Part shown: positions 24,662 through 32,320 of the stretch, piece by piece
Layout: every line of letters starts with the position of its first letter
How positions within the stretch are numbered: the first letter of the stretch is position 1
Virus record (IMG/VR): IMGVR_UViG_3300047300_000965
Location: 1 to 41,421 of that record
Source: a virus
Direction: 5' to 3' (one strand)
DNA length: 41,421 nucleotides
Notes under the pieces: model-generated
Database searches by the model: none
Told to the model about the DNA's origin: nothing
Seen by the model: the letters and a program-made list of their open reading frames with translations, nothing else
Made by a program: the position numbers and the translations under genes

Positions 24662-25656
24662 TATGGTGCTTTGTTGGAGTTCTTTGCGTTGGCTTTGTCG
24701 ATTGCCTTGGTCAAGGCGGCGATGAGGTCTTTCTGGAACAGACGCTTACGCTTTACAAGGGCGGCGTTGAGACCGCCACTACCTACGAGGAAGTTGTTAT
24801 GGTTGCCAAGGGTATTCGTAATCGTGTATGAAGTCCCCTCCATCGGCTTGCTGACCTTGACGATAGTGCCAGTTCCGATGTTCTTACGGATGTGGTGGGC
24901 TGTGTTGAAGTAGCCGTCAGACGGCTTCCCGAGCCTCTGGGCGATAGACCACCAGCCAGATGCCATCTTGCCGACATCGTTCTTCATTTTGAGGAAGTAA
25001 TTGTAGATAGCCTCTTGGTTCTTCACATACACCTTGCGGTTGGTCTTGATGGAGCCTGTGGAGTTGCGGGCTGAACGGTGCAGGATTTCGGTCGGCTCAT
25101 TGACGATTTCAAGTTCCTCACGCTTCCAGCCAGTCCTGTTGAACACCTCCCACATAGCCTTGTAGTCCCCCTTGGCTTTCGCCTCACGGAGAGATGGGGA
25201 TGTTGGTGTCCAGTCGTAGTCAGCCAGAGCGTCCCATTGTTCTGCCATCAGAAGTTGCCCGAACTTCAAATCGGATACTGGGCGGAAGAAGCGGTAGATT
25301 TCCTTACGCAGTCTCTCCTCACCTACCTTACGGGCATCGGCGGTTCCACCGCCTCCGTTGCCAATCGGCTCCGAGGCTTTGATGAGGTCGTAGCAAAGGG
25401 CTGATGTGTGGGCACGGGTGATGGGTTCGACAACGGCATCGATGTCGAGACGCAACGCCTTCATCTCAATCATCAGTTCCTCGACACCCTTCAACTCAAA
25501 GTGAGTATCGGGCATCTGCGGTCGAGAGTCCAAGTTGACCCTCTGGTTCATCTGCTTGGTAATCTGCTGTTGCAGACTCTTTACCCCAGACTCAATAGCC
25601 TCGATGATGGCTCGGCGGAGCCAGTTGAAGAATGCTGAAACGAGTGGGAACGGCAT
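24661..25656 (-). CDS. Putative minor tail / neck protein (gpZ-like position)
   Basis: A 331-residue protein with an amphipathic N-terminus (FFNWLRRAIIEAIESGVKSL), a helical middle and a basic C-terminus (ALVKRKRLFQKDLIAALTKA). It occupies the slot of lambda Z between the head-tail joining protein and the tail terminator, but is longer than typical gpZ or HK97-gp10 proteins, and I see no diagnostic motif. It is notable for having the only clear strong Shine-Dalgarno sequence I found in the window. Confidence 0.5.
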   Translation of the reverse strand: MPFPLVSAFFNWLRRAIIEAIESGVKSLQQQITKQMNQRVNLDSRPQMPDTHFELKGVEELMIEMKALRLDIDAVVEPITRAHTSALCYDLIKASEPIGNGGGGTADARKVGEERLRKEIYRFFRPVSDLKFGQLLMAEQWDALADYDWTPTSPSLREAKAKGDYKAMWEVFNRTGWKREELEIVNEPTEILHRSARNSTGSIKTNRKVYVKNQEAIYNYFLKMKNDVGKMASGWWSIAQRLGKPSDGYFNTAHHIRKNIGTGTIVKVSKPMEGTSYTITNTLGNHNNFLVGSGGLNAALVKRKRLFQKDLIAALTKAIDKANAKNSNKAP

Positions 25657-25660
25657 TGCC

Positions 25661-25670
25661 TACCTCCTCT
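25661..25670 (-). promoter_or_regulatory. Strong Shine-Dalgarno sequence
   Basis: Minus-strand AGAGGAGGTA lies 4 bases before the ATG at 25656, a near-perfect complement to the 16S rRNA 3' end. It contrasts with almost all other genes here, which have CA- or AT-rich leaders without such a motif. It shows the host ribosome can be expected to use an anti-Shine-Dalgarno. Confidence 0.8.
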
Positions 25671-25991
25671 TTACTGCGTTGTGGAGATGACCATACAGTC
25701 GAGCCAAGGACTCGGACGGCGACTCGTTATGCTCGTGATGGTATATTCCCGTCCAAAGATGGTGAAGATTTCGCCTTGGTGCGGGGGCGTTGTGTAGAGG
25801 GCATCGCCAGACACTACGAGTAGGCGAACCTTGAACCCAGCACGATACACGAAACCACCATCCTGCATCATCTGCTCCAACGGGTTTTGGTCGAGCAACG
25901 CCGAGTATGTGACCCCACGAAACACGACTGGGCGACCGAGTTCCGCAAGGATACTCGCACCATCATTAGCCATTTCTTCCCAAAGCGACAT
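25671..25991 (-). CDS. Putative head-tail joining protein (gpFII-like)
   Basis: A 106-residue protein. N-terminal helix (MSLWEEMANDGASILAELG), then VVFRGVTYSALLDQNPLEQ, followed by beta strands (FKVRLLVVSGDAL, GEIFTIFGREYTITSI). This layout, with an early helix, a short modified-residue loop and a small beta barrel ending in an I-x-S strand, is that of lambda gpFII and related head-tail attachment proteins, and the position after the capsid genes fits. Its ATG follows directly on the T-run of a terminator hairpin. Confidence 0.6.
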   Translation of the reverse strand: MSLWEEMANDGASILAELGRPVVFRGVTYSALLDQNPLEQMMQDGGFVYRAGFKVRLLVVSGDALYTTPPHQGEIFTIFGREYTITSITSRRPSPWLDCMVISTTQ

Positions 25992-25992
25992 A

Positions 25993-26023
25993 ACAAAAAA
26001 GGGTGGCGATTAAGCCACCCCTT
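25993..26023 (-). terminator. Rho-independent terminator abutting the next start codon
   Basis: GGGTGGC (26001-26007) pairs with GCCACCC (26014-26020) around a 6-base loop, extended by a G-U and two A-U pairs on the minus strand. Minus-strand transcription then meets TTTTTTG, and the ATG of the joining-protein gene (25991) follows 2 bases later. A smaller AGCGT/ACGCT hairpin precedes it. Confidence 0.8.
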
Positions 26024-26055
26024 GTTTGCTGTCCACCAGCGTTTCTACGCTGTGA

Positions 26056-26325
26056 TTACTCGATGTCGATGGACGGGACGGAAGCCTTCTGCTTCTTCTT
26101 CGTCACCGCCGCAACAACCTGCTCAACGATGGTCGGAGCGGTATTGACGGCTTCCTTGCAACGCTTGTCCGCCTCGGGGGAGTTGAACAGGTATGCCTCG
26201 AAACCTTCGTCACGCCAGCCCTTGAATGCGGCGATAGCCTTTTCGGCTTCCGAACGAGCAACGATGACGCTTTCAACGACTTCGTTGTTCTTTACTTTGA
26301 GTGCGATTGAGAACTTATTAGCCAT
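26056..26325 (-). CDS. Small hypothetical protein, 89 aa
   Basis: An 89-residue protein starting MANKFSIALKVKNNEVVESV, with a small alpha/beta domain, a helical middle (SEAEKAIAAFKGWRDEGFEA) and a Lys-rich linker (VTKKKQKASVPSIDIE). It lies between two terminators together with the 67-aa gene and the acetyltransferase gene, so these three form their own segment. Function unknown; possibly a capsid-associated accessory protein. Confidence 0.6.
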   Translation of the reverse strand: MANKFSIALKVKNNEVVESVIVARSEAEKAIAAFKGWRDEGFEAYLFNSPEADKRCKEAVNTAPTIVEQVVAAVTKKKQKASVPSIDIE

Positions 26326-26371
26326 AAGGTAGGTATCGTCTGTCGTGTGATGTCAGAACGCAAGCGTTAAA

Positions 26372-26575
26372 TTAGTCCCAAGTTCCAGTCCATTCACGCT
26401 TGGCGGCACGGTCGCCAAGGCGATAGAGGAATACGCCCTTGTCGTAAGGGGTGTTAGCGATGATAGACTCGTCAGCAAGGTAAGCAAGAGCGAGAGCCTT
26501 GGTGGCAAAGACAGCGACTTGCGGGTTGCCTTTGGTGTCAGTCCATTGGAGGAGCCAGAGTTTCGGGGCGTTCAT
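26372..26575 (-). CDS. Small hypothetical protein, 67 aa
   Basis: A 67-residue protein (MNAPKLWLLQWTDTKGNPQV...) with beta strands, one helix (TKALALAYLADESII) and a Trp-rich C-terminus (REWTGTWD). Leader ACCTTATTACTATG; a TTGACA lies 27 bases before the ATG and inside the end of the upstream gene. No family recognised. Confidence 0.6.
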   Translation of the reverse strand: MNAPKLWLLQWTDTKGNPQVAVFATKALALAYLADESIIANTPYDKGVFLYRLGDRAAKREWTGTWD

Positions 26576-26587
26576 AGTAATAAGGTT

Positions 26588-26974
26588 TCAGCAGTTGGTG
26601 GATGTCAACGGTTGGCGTATCAGCCAGCACCCGTCCTCCTTGAAGCCAAATGACTTGTAGTAAGCCACCAGTTCTTCCTTTGGACGAGGCTGTTTGTGTA
26701 GCCGTGTGGCGTATGGGATGGCTTCCAATCGGATGGGATACCCGACCTCATCTGCGATGCGGATGATTGCTTCCAGAGCCAGTCTGCCACCCCCTTTGTC
26801 GATGCTCTCAATCGTGTGCAGTTGGATTACGGGAACGGTCTTGTGCGTATTCGTGTTCACATACATAGAAGCCCTACGCCCATCTTGCTCAAAGACCTTA
26901 CGCCCCAATTCGGGCGATGGCTTACTTAACGCCGTGAGCCGTTTGTAAACAGCATAGTCCAGTTCAATGTCCAT
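26588..26974 (-). CDS. GNAT-family N-acetyltransferase
   Basis: A 128-residue protein. The acetyl-CoA binding signature is visible as DKGGGRLALEAIIRIADEVG (59-78), corresponding to the R/Q-x-x-G-x-G/A loop and following helix, and the typical C-terminal YYKSFGF segment (105-111) occurs near the end. It would transfer an acetyl group from acetyl-CoA to an amine; the substrate cannot be told. The ATG at 26974 lies directly after the terminator that ends the capsid gene, with no Shine-Dalgarno; longer in-frame starts lie inside the capsid gene. A phage GNAT beside capsid genes could modify a virion or host protein, which is inference. Confidence 0.65.
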   Translation of the reverse strand: MDIELDYAVYKRLTALSKPSPELGRKVFEQDGRRASMYVNTNTHKTVPVIQLHTIESIDKGGGRLALEAIIRIADEVGYPIRLEAIPYATRLHKQPRPKEELVAYYKSFGFKEDGCWLIRQPLTSTNC

Positions 26975-26976
26975 AA

Positions 26977-27004
26977 ACAAAAGACCCCCATTTCTGGGGG
27001 TCTT
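26977..27004 (-). terminator. Rho-independent terminator after the major capsid gene
   Basis: AAGACCCCCA (26981-26990) and TGGGGGTCTT (26995-27004) form a perfect 10-bp stem with a 4-base loop; on the minus strand the stem is followed by TTGTTT. It follows the capsid stop by about 22 bases, and the ATG of the acetyltransferase begins at once after the T-rich tail. This should make the capsid mRNA end here and reduce downstream expression. Confidence 0.9.
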
Positions 27005-27026
27005 GCAAGTCTCTTTTCGTAATCGC

Positions 27027-27935
27027 TTACGAGGCGATGATACGACCGAGAGCCTTCGGATTGCCGACAGCCACACCGTAGAGGATGGTCATCGCAATCT
27101 TCTGCTGACCAGCGTCACCATCATACCATTCACGGATTTGGATGGAGAGACCAGACTGTTCGTCAGTCGCTGTGGCGACATTACCATACCAGTTGGTAGG
27201 TGTGGCAGGGAGACGAGAGGCGATGAGGAGAGCCTCGGGAGTGCAGAAGATACCCTTCTGGTTAGAAACACCAGCGTCTGGGAAGGCAGAATACTGGTTG
27301 ATTTCAAAGCCGTGGATACGAGGCAGGAGGTTCTCCGTGATGGGAGCGTTCGTGCCAGAGGCGTATTGAGCCTTGATGTCCACATCCTTCGACAGAGCGG
27401 TGAACAGGGCGGGCTTCACGATGACGATACGACCATCCTGCGGGTTGTCCTTGTCGGTGAGGAACTGGGACAGGTCAGCGACAGCATCAGCATCGAAACC
27501 AGCGGCTGTGCCGTTGTAGCCGACACCAGATGTGCCAACTTGGTCGAAATTAGAGGCGGTGCAGAGACCAAAGATGTCAGCGAGGACAGCCTTGGCGATG
27601 CTGTGAGCCGCAGGACGCATAAAGGTGCGGCGGAGGACATCGTAGCCACCCTTCGCAACTTCGCCGTCACCAAAGCCCATTGTGAAGGCTTTGTGCTTGT
27701 TGAGGTTGATGGTCTTGGCATCCGACTGGACATCCGAGACTTCGTAACCAGACGCACCGACATCGCCAGCCTCAACTGTGCGAGCGATACGAGTAGTGAC
27801 GGACTCACCACGCTGGGCGATGTCGCCAGAGAAGTTCGTAGTGAACTTCTGGATGAGCGGGAACTCGGCGAGGAGGGTCGTAAGGGAGTCCTGTGCGACC
27901 ACTTGCAGATTAATACCAGAAAGGGTATTTGACAT
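27027..27935 (-). CDS. Major capsid protein
   Basis: A 302-residue protein with the features of HK97-fold coat proteins of the P22-coat-like group: SNTLSGINLQVVAQDSLTTL at the start, FTTNFSGDIAQRGESVTTRI, then KHKAFTMGFGDGEVAKGGYD and AAHSIAKAVLADIFGL. These match the N-arm, E-loop and spine helix order seen in such proteins. It follows the scaffold-like and small capsid genes and is followed by a strong terminator, which fits a highly expressed gene. Leader AATATAAAATACTACTATG is AT-rich and probably unstructured; TTGACA lies 53 bases upstream. Confidence 0.85.
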   Translation of the reverse strand: MSNTLSGINLQVVAQDSLTTLLAEFPLIQKFTTNFSGDIAQRGESVTTRIARTVEAGDVGASGYEVSDVQSDAKTINLNKHKAFTMGFGDGEVAKGGYDVLRRTFMRPAAHSIAKAVLADIFGLCTASNFDQVGTSGVGYNGTAAGFDADAVADLSQFLTDKDNPQDGRIVIVKPALFTALSKDVDIKAQYASGTNAPITENLLPRIHGFEINQYSAFPDAGVSNQKGIFCTPEALLIASRLPATPTNWYGNVATATDEQSGLSIQIREWYDGDAGQQKIAMTILYGVAVGNPKALGRIIAS

Positions 27936-27988
27936 AGTAGTATTTTATATTTGGGGGTTAAGTGAAACTGGGTTCAGAGATTAATAAA

Positions 27989-27994
27989 TGTCAA
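27989..27994 (-). promoter_or_regulatory. TTGACA upstream of the capsid gene
   Basis: TTGACA begins just after the stop codon of the 76-aa gene. It is in the right place for a promoter dedicated to the capsid gene, with a long AT-rich leader (AATATAAAATAC) before the ATG. No good -10 lies at 16-18 bases, so an activator or an unusual sigma factor would be needed. Confidence 0.4.
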
Positions 27995-27995
27995 C

Positions 27996-28226
27996 TTACG
28001 GGATGATGTTTCCACCCGGTAGGGGCGAATTACCACGGACGATTGTCGAACCGACAGCACGGGGAATACGACCACCGACCTGTCGCTTCATCTTCGTGCC
28101 GTCAGCCGCTGTGACGATGGTGCGGATGCCCTTGCCACCGTTAGCGTTGGGGTCGCCAGCGACATAGAAGTCAGCCTTACCGAAACCACGAGTGAACGAG
28201 GCGTTTGTGTCTGCTTTCTTTTGCAT
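27996..28226 (-). CDS. Small capsid-region protein (gpD-like position)
   Basis: A 76-residue, basic, Gly-rich protein (FTRGFGKADFYVAGDPNANG, RQVGGRIPRAVGSTIVRG). It lies between the scaffold-like and major capsid genes, where lambda encodes the decoration protein gpD. The sequence is not obviously related to gpD and looks partly disordered, so the role may be decoration, cementing or assembly. Leader ATACCAAATACCATTATG. Confidence 0.5.
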   Translation of the reverse strand: MQKKADTNASFTRGFGKADFYVAGDPNANGGKGIRTIVTAADGTKMKRQVGGRIPRAVGSTIVRGNSPLPGGNIIP

Positions 28227-28259
28227 AATGGTATTTGGTATTTTTGTTGGTTGGGTAAA

Positions 28260-29375
28260 TTACTTCTTCTTGGAAGGGAAGGTAGCCTCAACCAGCGTGG
28301 CTTGGTGCTTCAAGTAGAAGGCTCGCTTTGCCTTGGCATCGGTCATCGCAGACCATTCTTTGAGGAGTTCCTCGGCGGTCTTTTCGATGACTTCGGCGGA
28401 GATTTCAGCAGGGGAGTTGGAGACAGGCTCGACACCCAGAGAAGCAACGGTCTTGGCGACCTTTTCTTCCACAGTCTTGGCTTCCGATTGGATGCCAGAG
28501 ACCTTGGAGAGCAGGGCTTCATACTTGGCTTGCAGGTCAGCCACAGAGTCCAGAGCAACCTTCTTGGCTTCCTTTGTCTTGACGAGTTCAGAGTCCATCT
28601 CGGAGAACTTGGAGAGGGTAGAAGCAAACTTCTGGGCGACTTCGGCGACCTTGGCTTCAACGAGGGCGTTGATGTCGATGGCAGGAGCGACTTCCTTGGC
28701 GACAGGAGCAGGAGCCACTTCTTTGGCAACAGCCTCGGGCTTCACTTCTTCGGCGACAGGGATAGGGGCGACTTCTTCCGCAACCTTTTCGACAGCAGGA
28801 GCCTGTTCAGCAACAGGAGCAGGAGCGACTTCTTCGGCGACCTTCTCGGTGGCAGGGAGTTCCTCTGCCTTGGTCTTACCTTTGAGTTCCATTTCCTTTT
28901 CCTTCTCAAACTTGTCGTTCACGGGCTTGCCGATAGACTCGTCCTCGGAAGTGGTAGTAGCCTTCTTGGCTTTCTTACCCTTCTTCTGCTTGGTAGGATT
29001 GGGCTGACCAGTAACAACCTTCGGGTTGATACCACCGATTTGGTTTTCAGCCATCGGCTCGCCTTCCATTTCGCCATCATCTTCCTCTTCATCTTCGCCT
29101 TCTTCTTCCTCGTTCTTTTCAACGATGTTGATGTCGGCAAGGGACTTGGCTGTGGACTCAATCTTGTTGTCCAGTTGCTCCTTCATCTTGGTGAAGGTGT
29201 CCATCTTTTCCTCCATAGCCTTCATCTTTTCCATAGCGGAGGCGATGGCATCTTCCATATCCTTCATACGCTTGGTGTAGGTGTCGTTCTCGGCGGCGAG
29301 TTTGGCGACATCCGCTTCAAGGGCGACCTTGGCGGCTTCTGCTTCTTTGAGGCGATGTTCAACAGGCTTGCTCAT
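28260..29375 (-). CDS. Putative capsid scaffolding protein
   Basis: A 371-residue low-complexity, helical protein. Residues 1-85 form a coiled coil (EADVAKLAAENDTYTKRMKD). Residues 86-105 are a run of Glu/Asp. Residues about 150-250 hold imperfect repeats of the form VA-x-EVAPxPVAxE. Residues 255-300 form a second coiled coil, and the C-terminus (TLVEATFPSKKK) is basic. It lies between the protease and the capsid gene, the place of scaffolds, whose basic C-terminus usually binds the coat. The Pro/Val repeats and acid block are unusual for a scaffold. Leader ACATCGTATTATG. Confidence 0.6.
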   Translation of the reverse strand: MSKPVEHRLKEAEAAKVALEADVAKLAAENDTYTKRMKDMEDAIASAMEKMKAMEEKMDTFTKMKEQLDNKIESTAKSLADINIVEKNEEEEGEDEEEDDGEMEGEPMAENQIGGINPKVVTGQPNPTKQKKGKKAKKATTTSEDESIGKPVNDKFEKEKEMELKGKTKAEELPATEKVAEEVAPAPVAEQAPAVEKVAEEVAPIPVAEEVKPEAVAKEVAPAPVAKEVAPAIDINALVEAKVAEVAQKFASTLSKFSEMDSELVKTKEAKKVALDSVADLQAKYEALLSKVSGIQSEAKTVEEKVAKTVASLGVEPVSNSPAEISAEVIEKTAEELLKEWSAMTDAKAKRAFYLKHQATLVEATFPSKKK

Positions 29376-29408
29376 AATACGATGTGGTTTTTATTGGGTT
29401 TGAGAGAA

Positions 29409-29414
29409 TGTCAA
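29409..29414 (-). promoter_or_regulatory. TTGACA upstream of the scaffold-like gene
   Basis: TTGACA lies 8 bases beyond the stop codon of the protease gene and 33 bases before the scaffold ATG. No consensus -10 is present at the standard spacing (AAAACC at 17). Confidence 0.35.
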
Positions 29415-29421
29415 CCGACTA

Positions 29422-30393
29422 TCAACGGCTTACGGCATAAGCCGAGTTCATAACGGTCGTGGCGACCGAGTTTCTGAACGCCTTGATTTCGTCCATCAGT
29501 TCCTTGAAAGAGTCCTTATTGGCGGTAGCCAGACCCTTCTGGACGGCGATGTCCCCGTAGAATGTCTGACCTTGGAGGTCAGCCTCATTGGCGAACAGGC
29601 GGACAGCCTTGATGTCGGCGATGAAACGGCGGTGCAGTTCCACGCACTCCTCTTGGAGATTTGCCTTTTGGTTGTCCGTAAGGCTCGTGCCGCTCACGCC
29701 AGCCGCCTTGTATTCGCCGCTCTTTATGACCACGACAGTCTTGCCTTCATCGGCAAACTTCTGGGACTCATCGCAGATGGTGAGGTAAATGCCTACGGCT
29801 CCGAGTTCGGAGGACGGTGTGCAGACAAGGCGTGTGCATTGCGAGGCGAGCCAATAAGCCGCCGAATTGCATTGGGTTTCGACCCAAGCGATGGTTGGCT
29901 TGTTGTAAGTGCGGATTTTCTTGGCGAGTTCCTGCAAGCCCGTGGTTGTGCCACCGCCAGAGTCGAACTTGAATACGACTTCTTGGACATCGGCACGGTC
30001 AGCCCAGAGGTCAAGAGTCTGGGAAACTTCATCAATGTCCACGCATCCGAGCATCCGTTCAAGGGGGGACATACCCTTACCGATGACTCCATCGATGGTA
30101 ATGACTCCTACGCCATCAACGACATAAGGGACTGAAACAGGCTTAAAAGCCTTCATTTTCTCGAAATCATCATCTTCATCGCCTTCATCATCGGCGTAGA
30201 TGGCTTTCTTACGCTTCTTCACGAGAGGCTTCATAGCCTTCTTGATAGCATCGTTGCTATCGGCGTATTTCGAGAGTAGGTGAGCGAGTTCTGGCTGATT
30301 AAGAACCTGCTGTGCGTTCCAGAGGAACGCTTCAACTCGGAGGGGGTCAATAGCCTTGGGGCGGGACGATTGAAGGGTCAGCAAAATGCTCAT
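29422..30393 (-). CDS. S49-family head maturation protease (lambda gpC-like)
   Basis: A 323-residue serine protease of the SppA/ClpP-fold S49 family, which cleaves scaffold and portal-vertex proteins during head maturation. GVGVITIDGVIG (94-105) and the oxyanion-region FDSGGGTTTGL (143-153) precede the nucleophile in TQCNSAAYWLAS (Ser177). Lys229 in IKSGEYKAAG is the likely general base, 52 residues downstream as is usual. The N-terminal 85 residues, with a very basic and then acidic stretch (KKRKKAIYADDEGDEDDD), are an extension. It starts right after the portal stop. No separate internal scaffold start was identified, and the downstream scaffold-like gene is separate. Confidence 0.9.
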   Translation of the reverse strand: MSILLTLQSSRPKAIDPLRVEAFLWNAQQVLNQPELAHLLSKYADSNDAIKKAMKPLVKKRKKAIYADDEGDEDDDFEKMKAFKPVSVPYVVDGVGVITIDGVIGKGMSPLERMLGCVDIDEVSQTLDLWADRADVQEVVFKFDSGGGTTTGLQELAKKIRTYNKPTIAWVETQCNSAAYWLASQCTRLVCTPSSELGAVGIYLTICDESQKFADEGKTVVVIKSGEYKAAGVSGTSLTDNQKANLQEECVELHRRFIADIKAVRLFANEADLQGQTFYGDIAVQKGLATANKDSFKELMDEIKAFRNSVATTVMNSAYAVSR

Positions 30394-30395
30394 TT

Positions 30396-32042
30396 TTAGA
30401 GGGGGACATCACGGCGTGACAGCCCTTGATTTTGTTTTGGGATGCTGTCAACGGCGAGATTTGTCTCTACCGCAGGATTGTCGATGCCATCACCAGAGAC
30501 ATCTGGCGGGTTAAGTTCTGGGTCGCTATTGTTGAGCGGCGAGTTGCCGTCTTGCGGCTGGGGAGGAACCTCACCGCCAGCGGGTGGCTGACCTTCCGCT
30601 CCACCCTGCGGTTGCTGGGGAGGCATATTCGGATACTGGTTCCAGAGACGGTCTGCCGAAATGCCAGTTTCTGCGGCGATGCGGTCAATGTAAGCCAAGT
30701 CTCGTGCCTTCTTGCGGATGGACTTCTCGAAACCCATACCACGGGATTGGAAGTCGTCAGAGGGGAGAGTCCTACCCATAGTAAGGTCGGCTCGTTCGTT
30801 GGCGGAGTCACGACCAGCGTCAACGGAGACGCTCTTCGGACACACCCATTCGCACTTCCACCAGTTGCGAGCAGAGGGTAGGTCGCCCTTGTTAATCTTG
30901 GTTCCGAGCCAGAACTGGAAGTATGGCTTCAAGAAACGACCGATAATGATGTTCTGTCTCTGCGAGAAATAGCGTGAAGCCTTCGCTGTGACCAGTCTTA
31001 CGCTGGCTCCGCCAGCCTTGGTTGGGTCAGCCGTGAACTCGTATGGCACAGAACCCATAGTCGAGTCCCTGCGGAGATGTTCGATAAAGCCAGTAAACGC
31101 CGTGGTCGGACGAGCCGATTGGTAAGGAGTCAAATCCTCATTGGTTTGCAGGACGGCTGTAACGCCACCAAGCACTCGGTTCACCGACTCCGCTGTGTTC
31201 AGTTGGGAGTTCGGGACATTCGGCTGACCAAGACCAACATCGCCAGCATCGGGGGTAGTATCATTGGTTTTGAGGATGCGTGATGTGCGAGCGTTGTCCT
31301 TGGCGGCGACTTTCTCCATCGCAAGCAAGTCCATCTCGTCACGCAGGTTGGAAATGGCGTGTTGATGAGGCGGATAAGCACGAGACTGCGAGGCGTAAGA
31401 CGGCTCGTAGATGTGCATCATCGAGGATGCGGGGACGGCTGTGAAGTTGCCGTCAGACTGCTTTACGAAATACTGGGTTGGCTGACCGTAGCGGTTGTAG
31501 CGGATACCGTCATAAATGCCTTCCTTGCCCATAAGGGTCGGAGGGGTATCGACTCGGTGGCACTCGATGAGTTGGAACTTCGGGATGCCGTTACGCTTGC
31601 ACTTGATGGCAAAGATTTCTCCGTCTCGGTCAAGAGCCTCGCAGATGATGTGCTGGCATTCGACCATCGAGAACCTACCAGACACTTCTGGGCTTTCGCA
31701 TTCTTGCTCCCATTCAGCCTCAACGATGTTCTGCCACTCGAAATCTCCGCCGAGGGCTTGCGGGGTGATGCCGTCACCAATGGCGTAAATCGCCGTGTCC
31801 TTGAACATTTGGCGATACAGACCGTTATTCTTTTCAAGGTAGCGTGAGAGACGGACAAGTTCCTTGCGGGTGCTTTCCGTCATCTCCCTACGGAAGTCAT
31901 CCGCAGGAGGAGCATCGACACGGGTTCTCGTTACGCTCTGTCGAGCGGACTCAAATGAACCTTGGTAAGCCAGTTTCGCAAAGGCTTGACCGATTGATTG
32001 TCGGAGCCTTCCGACAAATGACATCTTCTTGATTTCGCTCAT
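30396..32042 (-). CDS. Portal protein, lambda family
   Basis: A 548-residue portal of the lambda gpB family, the dodecameric ring through which DNA enters and leaves the head. Recognisable segments are ARQSVTRTRVDAPPADDF, the LVRLSRYLEKNNGLYRQMF helix near the start, YAIGDGITPQ, ECQHIICEALDRDGEIFAI, and the hallmark PPHQHAISNLRDEMDLLAME region about halfway. The C-terminal ~90 residues are Pro/Gln/Gly rich (NMPPQQPQGGAEGQPPAGGE), as in other lambda-type portals. It overlaps the gpW-like gene by 4 bases. Confidence 0.9.
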   Translation of the reverse strand: MSEIKKMSFVGRLRQSIGQAFAKLAYQGSFESARQSVTRTRVDAPPADDFRREMTESTRKELVRLSRYLEKNNGLYRQMFKDTAIYAIGDGITPQALGGDFEWQNIVEAEWEQECESPEVSGRFSMVECQHIICEALDRDGEIFAIKCKRNGIPKFQLIECHRVDTPPTLMGKEGIYDGIRYNRYGQPTQYFVKQSDGNFTAVPASSMMHIYEPSYASQSRAYPPHQHAISNLRDEMDLLAMEKVAAKDNARTSRILKTNDTTPDAGDVGLGQPNVPNSQLNTAESVNRVLGGVTAVLQTNEDLTPYQSARPTTAFTGFIEHLRRDSTMGSVPYEFTADPTKAGGASVRLVTAKASRYFSQRQNIIIGRFLKPYFQFWLGTKINKGDLPSARNWWKCEWVCPKSVSVDAGRDSANERADLTMGRTLPSDDFQSRGMGFEKSIRKKARDLAYIDRIAAETGISADRLWNQYPNMPPQQPQGGAEGQPPAGGEVPPQPQDGNSPLNNSDPELNPPDVSGDGIDNPAVETNLAVDSIPKQNQGLSRRDVPL

Positions 32043-32287
32043 CGGTCAACGGTTCTGTTGTAGTTTGTGTAGAGTGTTCTGACTCTCCCGTTCAGCCGTT
32101 GCAAGGCGTAGTTCGCTTCTTGCAGTAGGCGGTCTGGCGGCATCGTGAACTGCTTGCTTGTGTTCGTGGAACCATCAGACCAAGACATAATGGTCTTGCC
32201 TTCAAGAAGCAGGGATACCGCTTTCGCTTGGATTGCTTCAAGCGTGGCACGGGGCAAACCAACGAGAATACCATCGGGCGATGACAT
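32039..32287 (-). CDS. Head-tail connector protein, gpW-like
   Basis: An 82-residue protein with the alpha/beta/alpha pattern of lambda gpW: helix (LPRATLEAIQAKAVSLLLEG), beta hairpin (KTIMSWSDGSTNTSKQFTM), second helix (PDRLLQEANYALQRLNGRV) and a basic tail. gpW stabilises packaged DNA and provides the surface for head-tail joining. Its place just before the portal is the same as in lambda. ATG lies 13 bases after a TTGACA. Confidence 0.75.
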   Translation of the reverse strand: MSSPDGILVGLPRATLEAIQAKAVSLLLEGKTIMSWSDGSTNTSKQFTMPPDRLLQEANYALQRLNGRVRTLYTNYNRTVDR

Positions 32288-32320
32288 AGCACTTGGCTGA
32301 TGTCAACGGTGAGCCAATGC

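Noticed and set aside
28221-29453. 410-codon plus-strand open frame
   Set aside because: Antisense of the scaffold-like gene. The low-complexity Leu/Phe/Gly/Asp product is what results from reading the complement of Glu/Lys/Ala codons.
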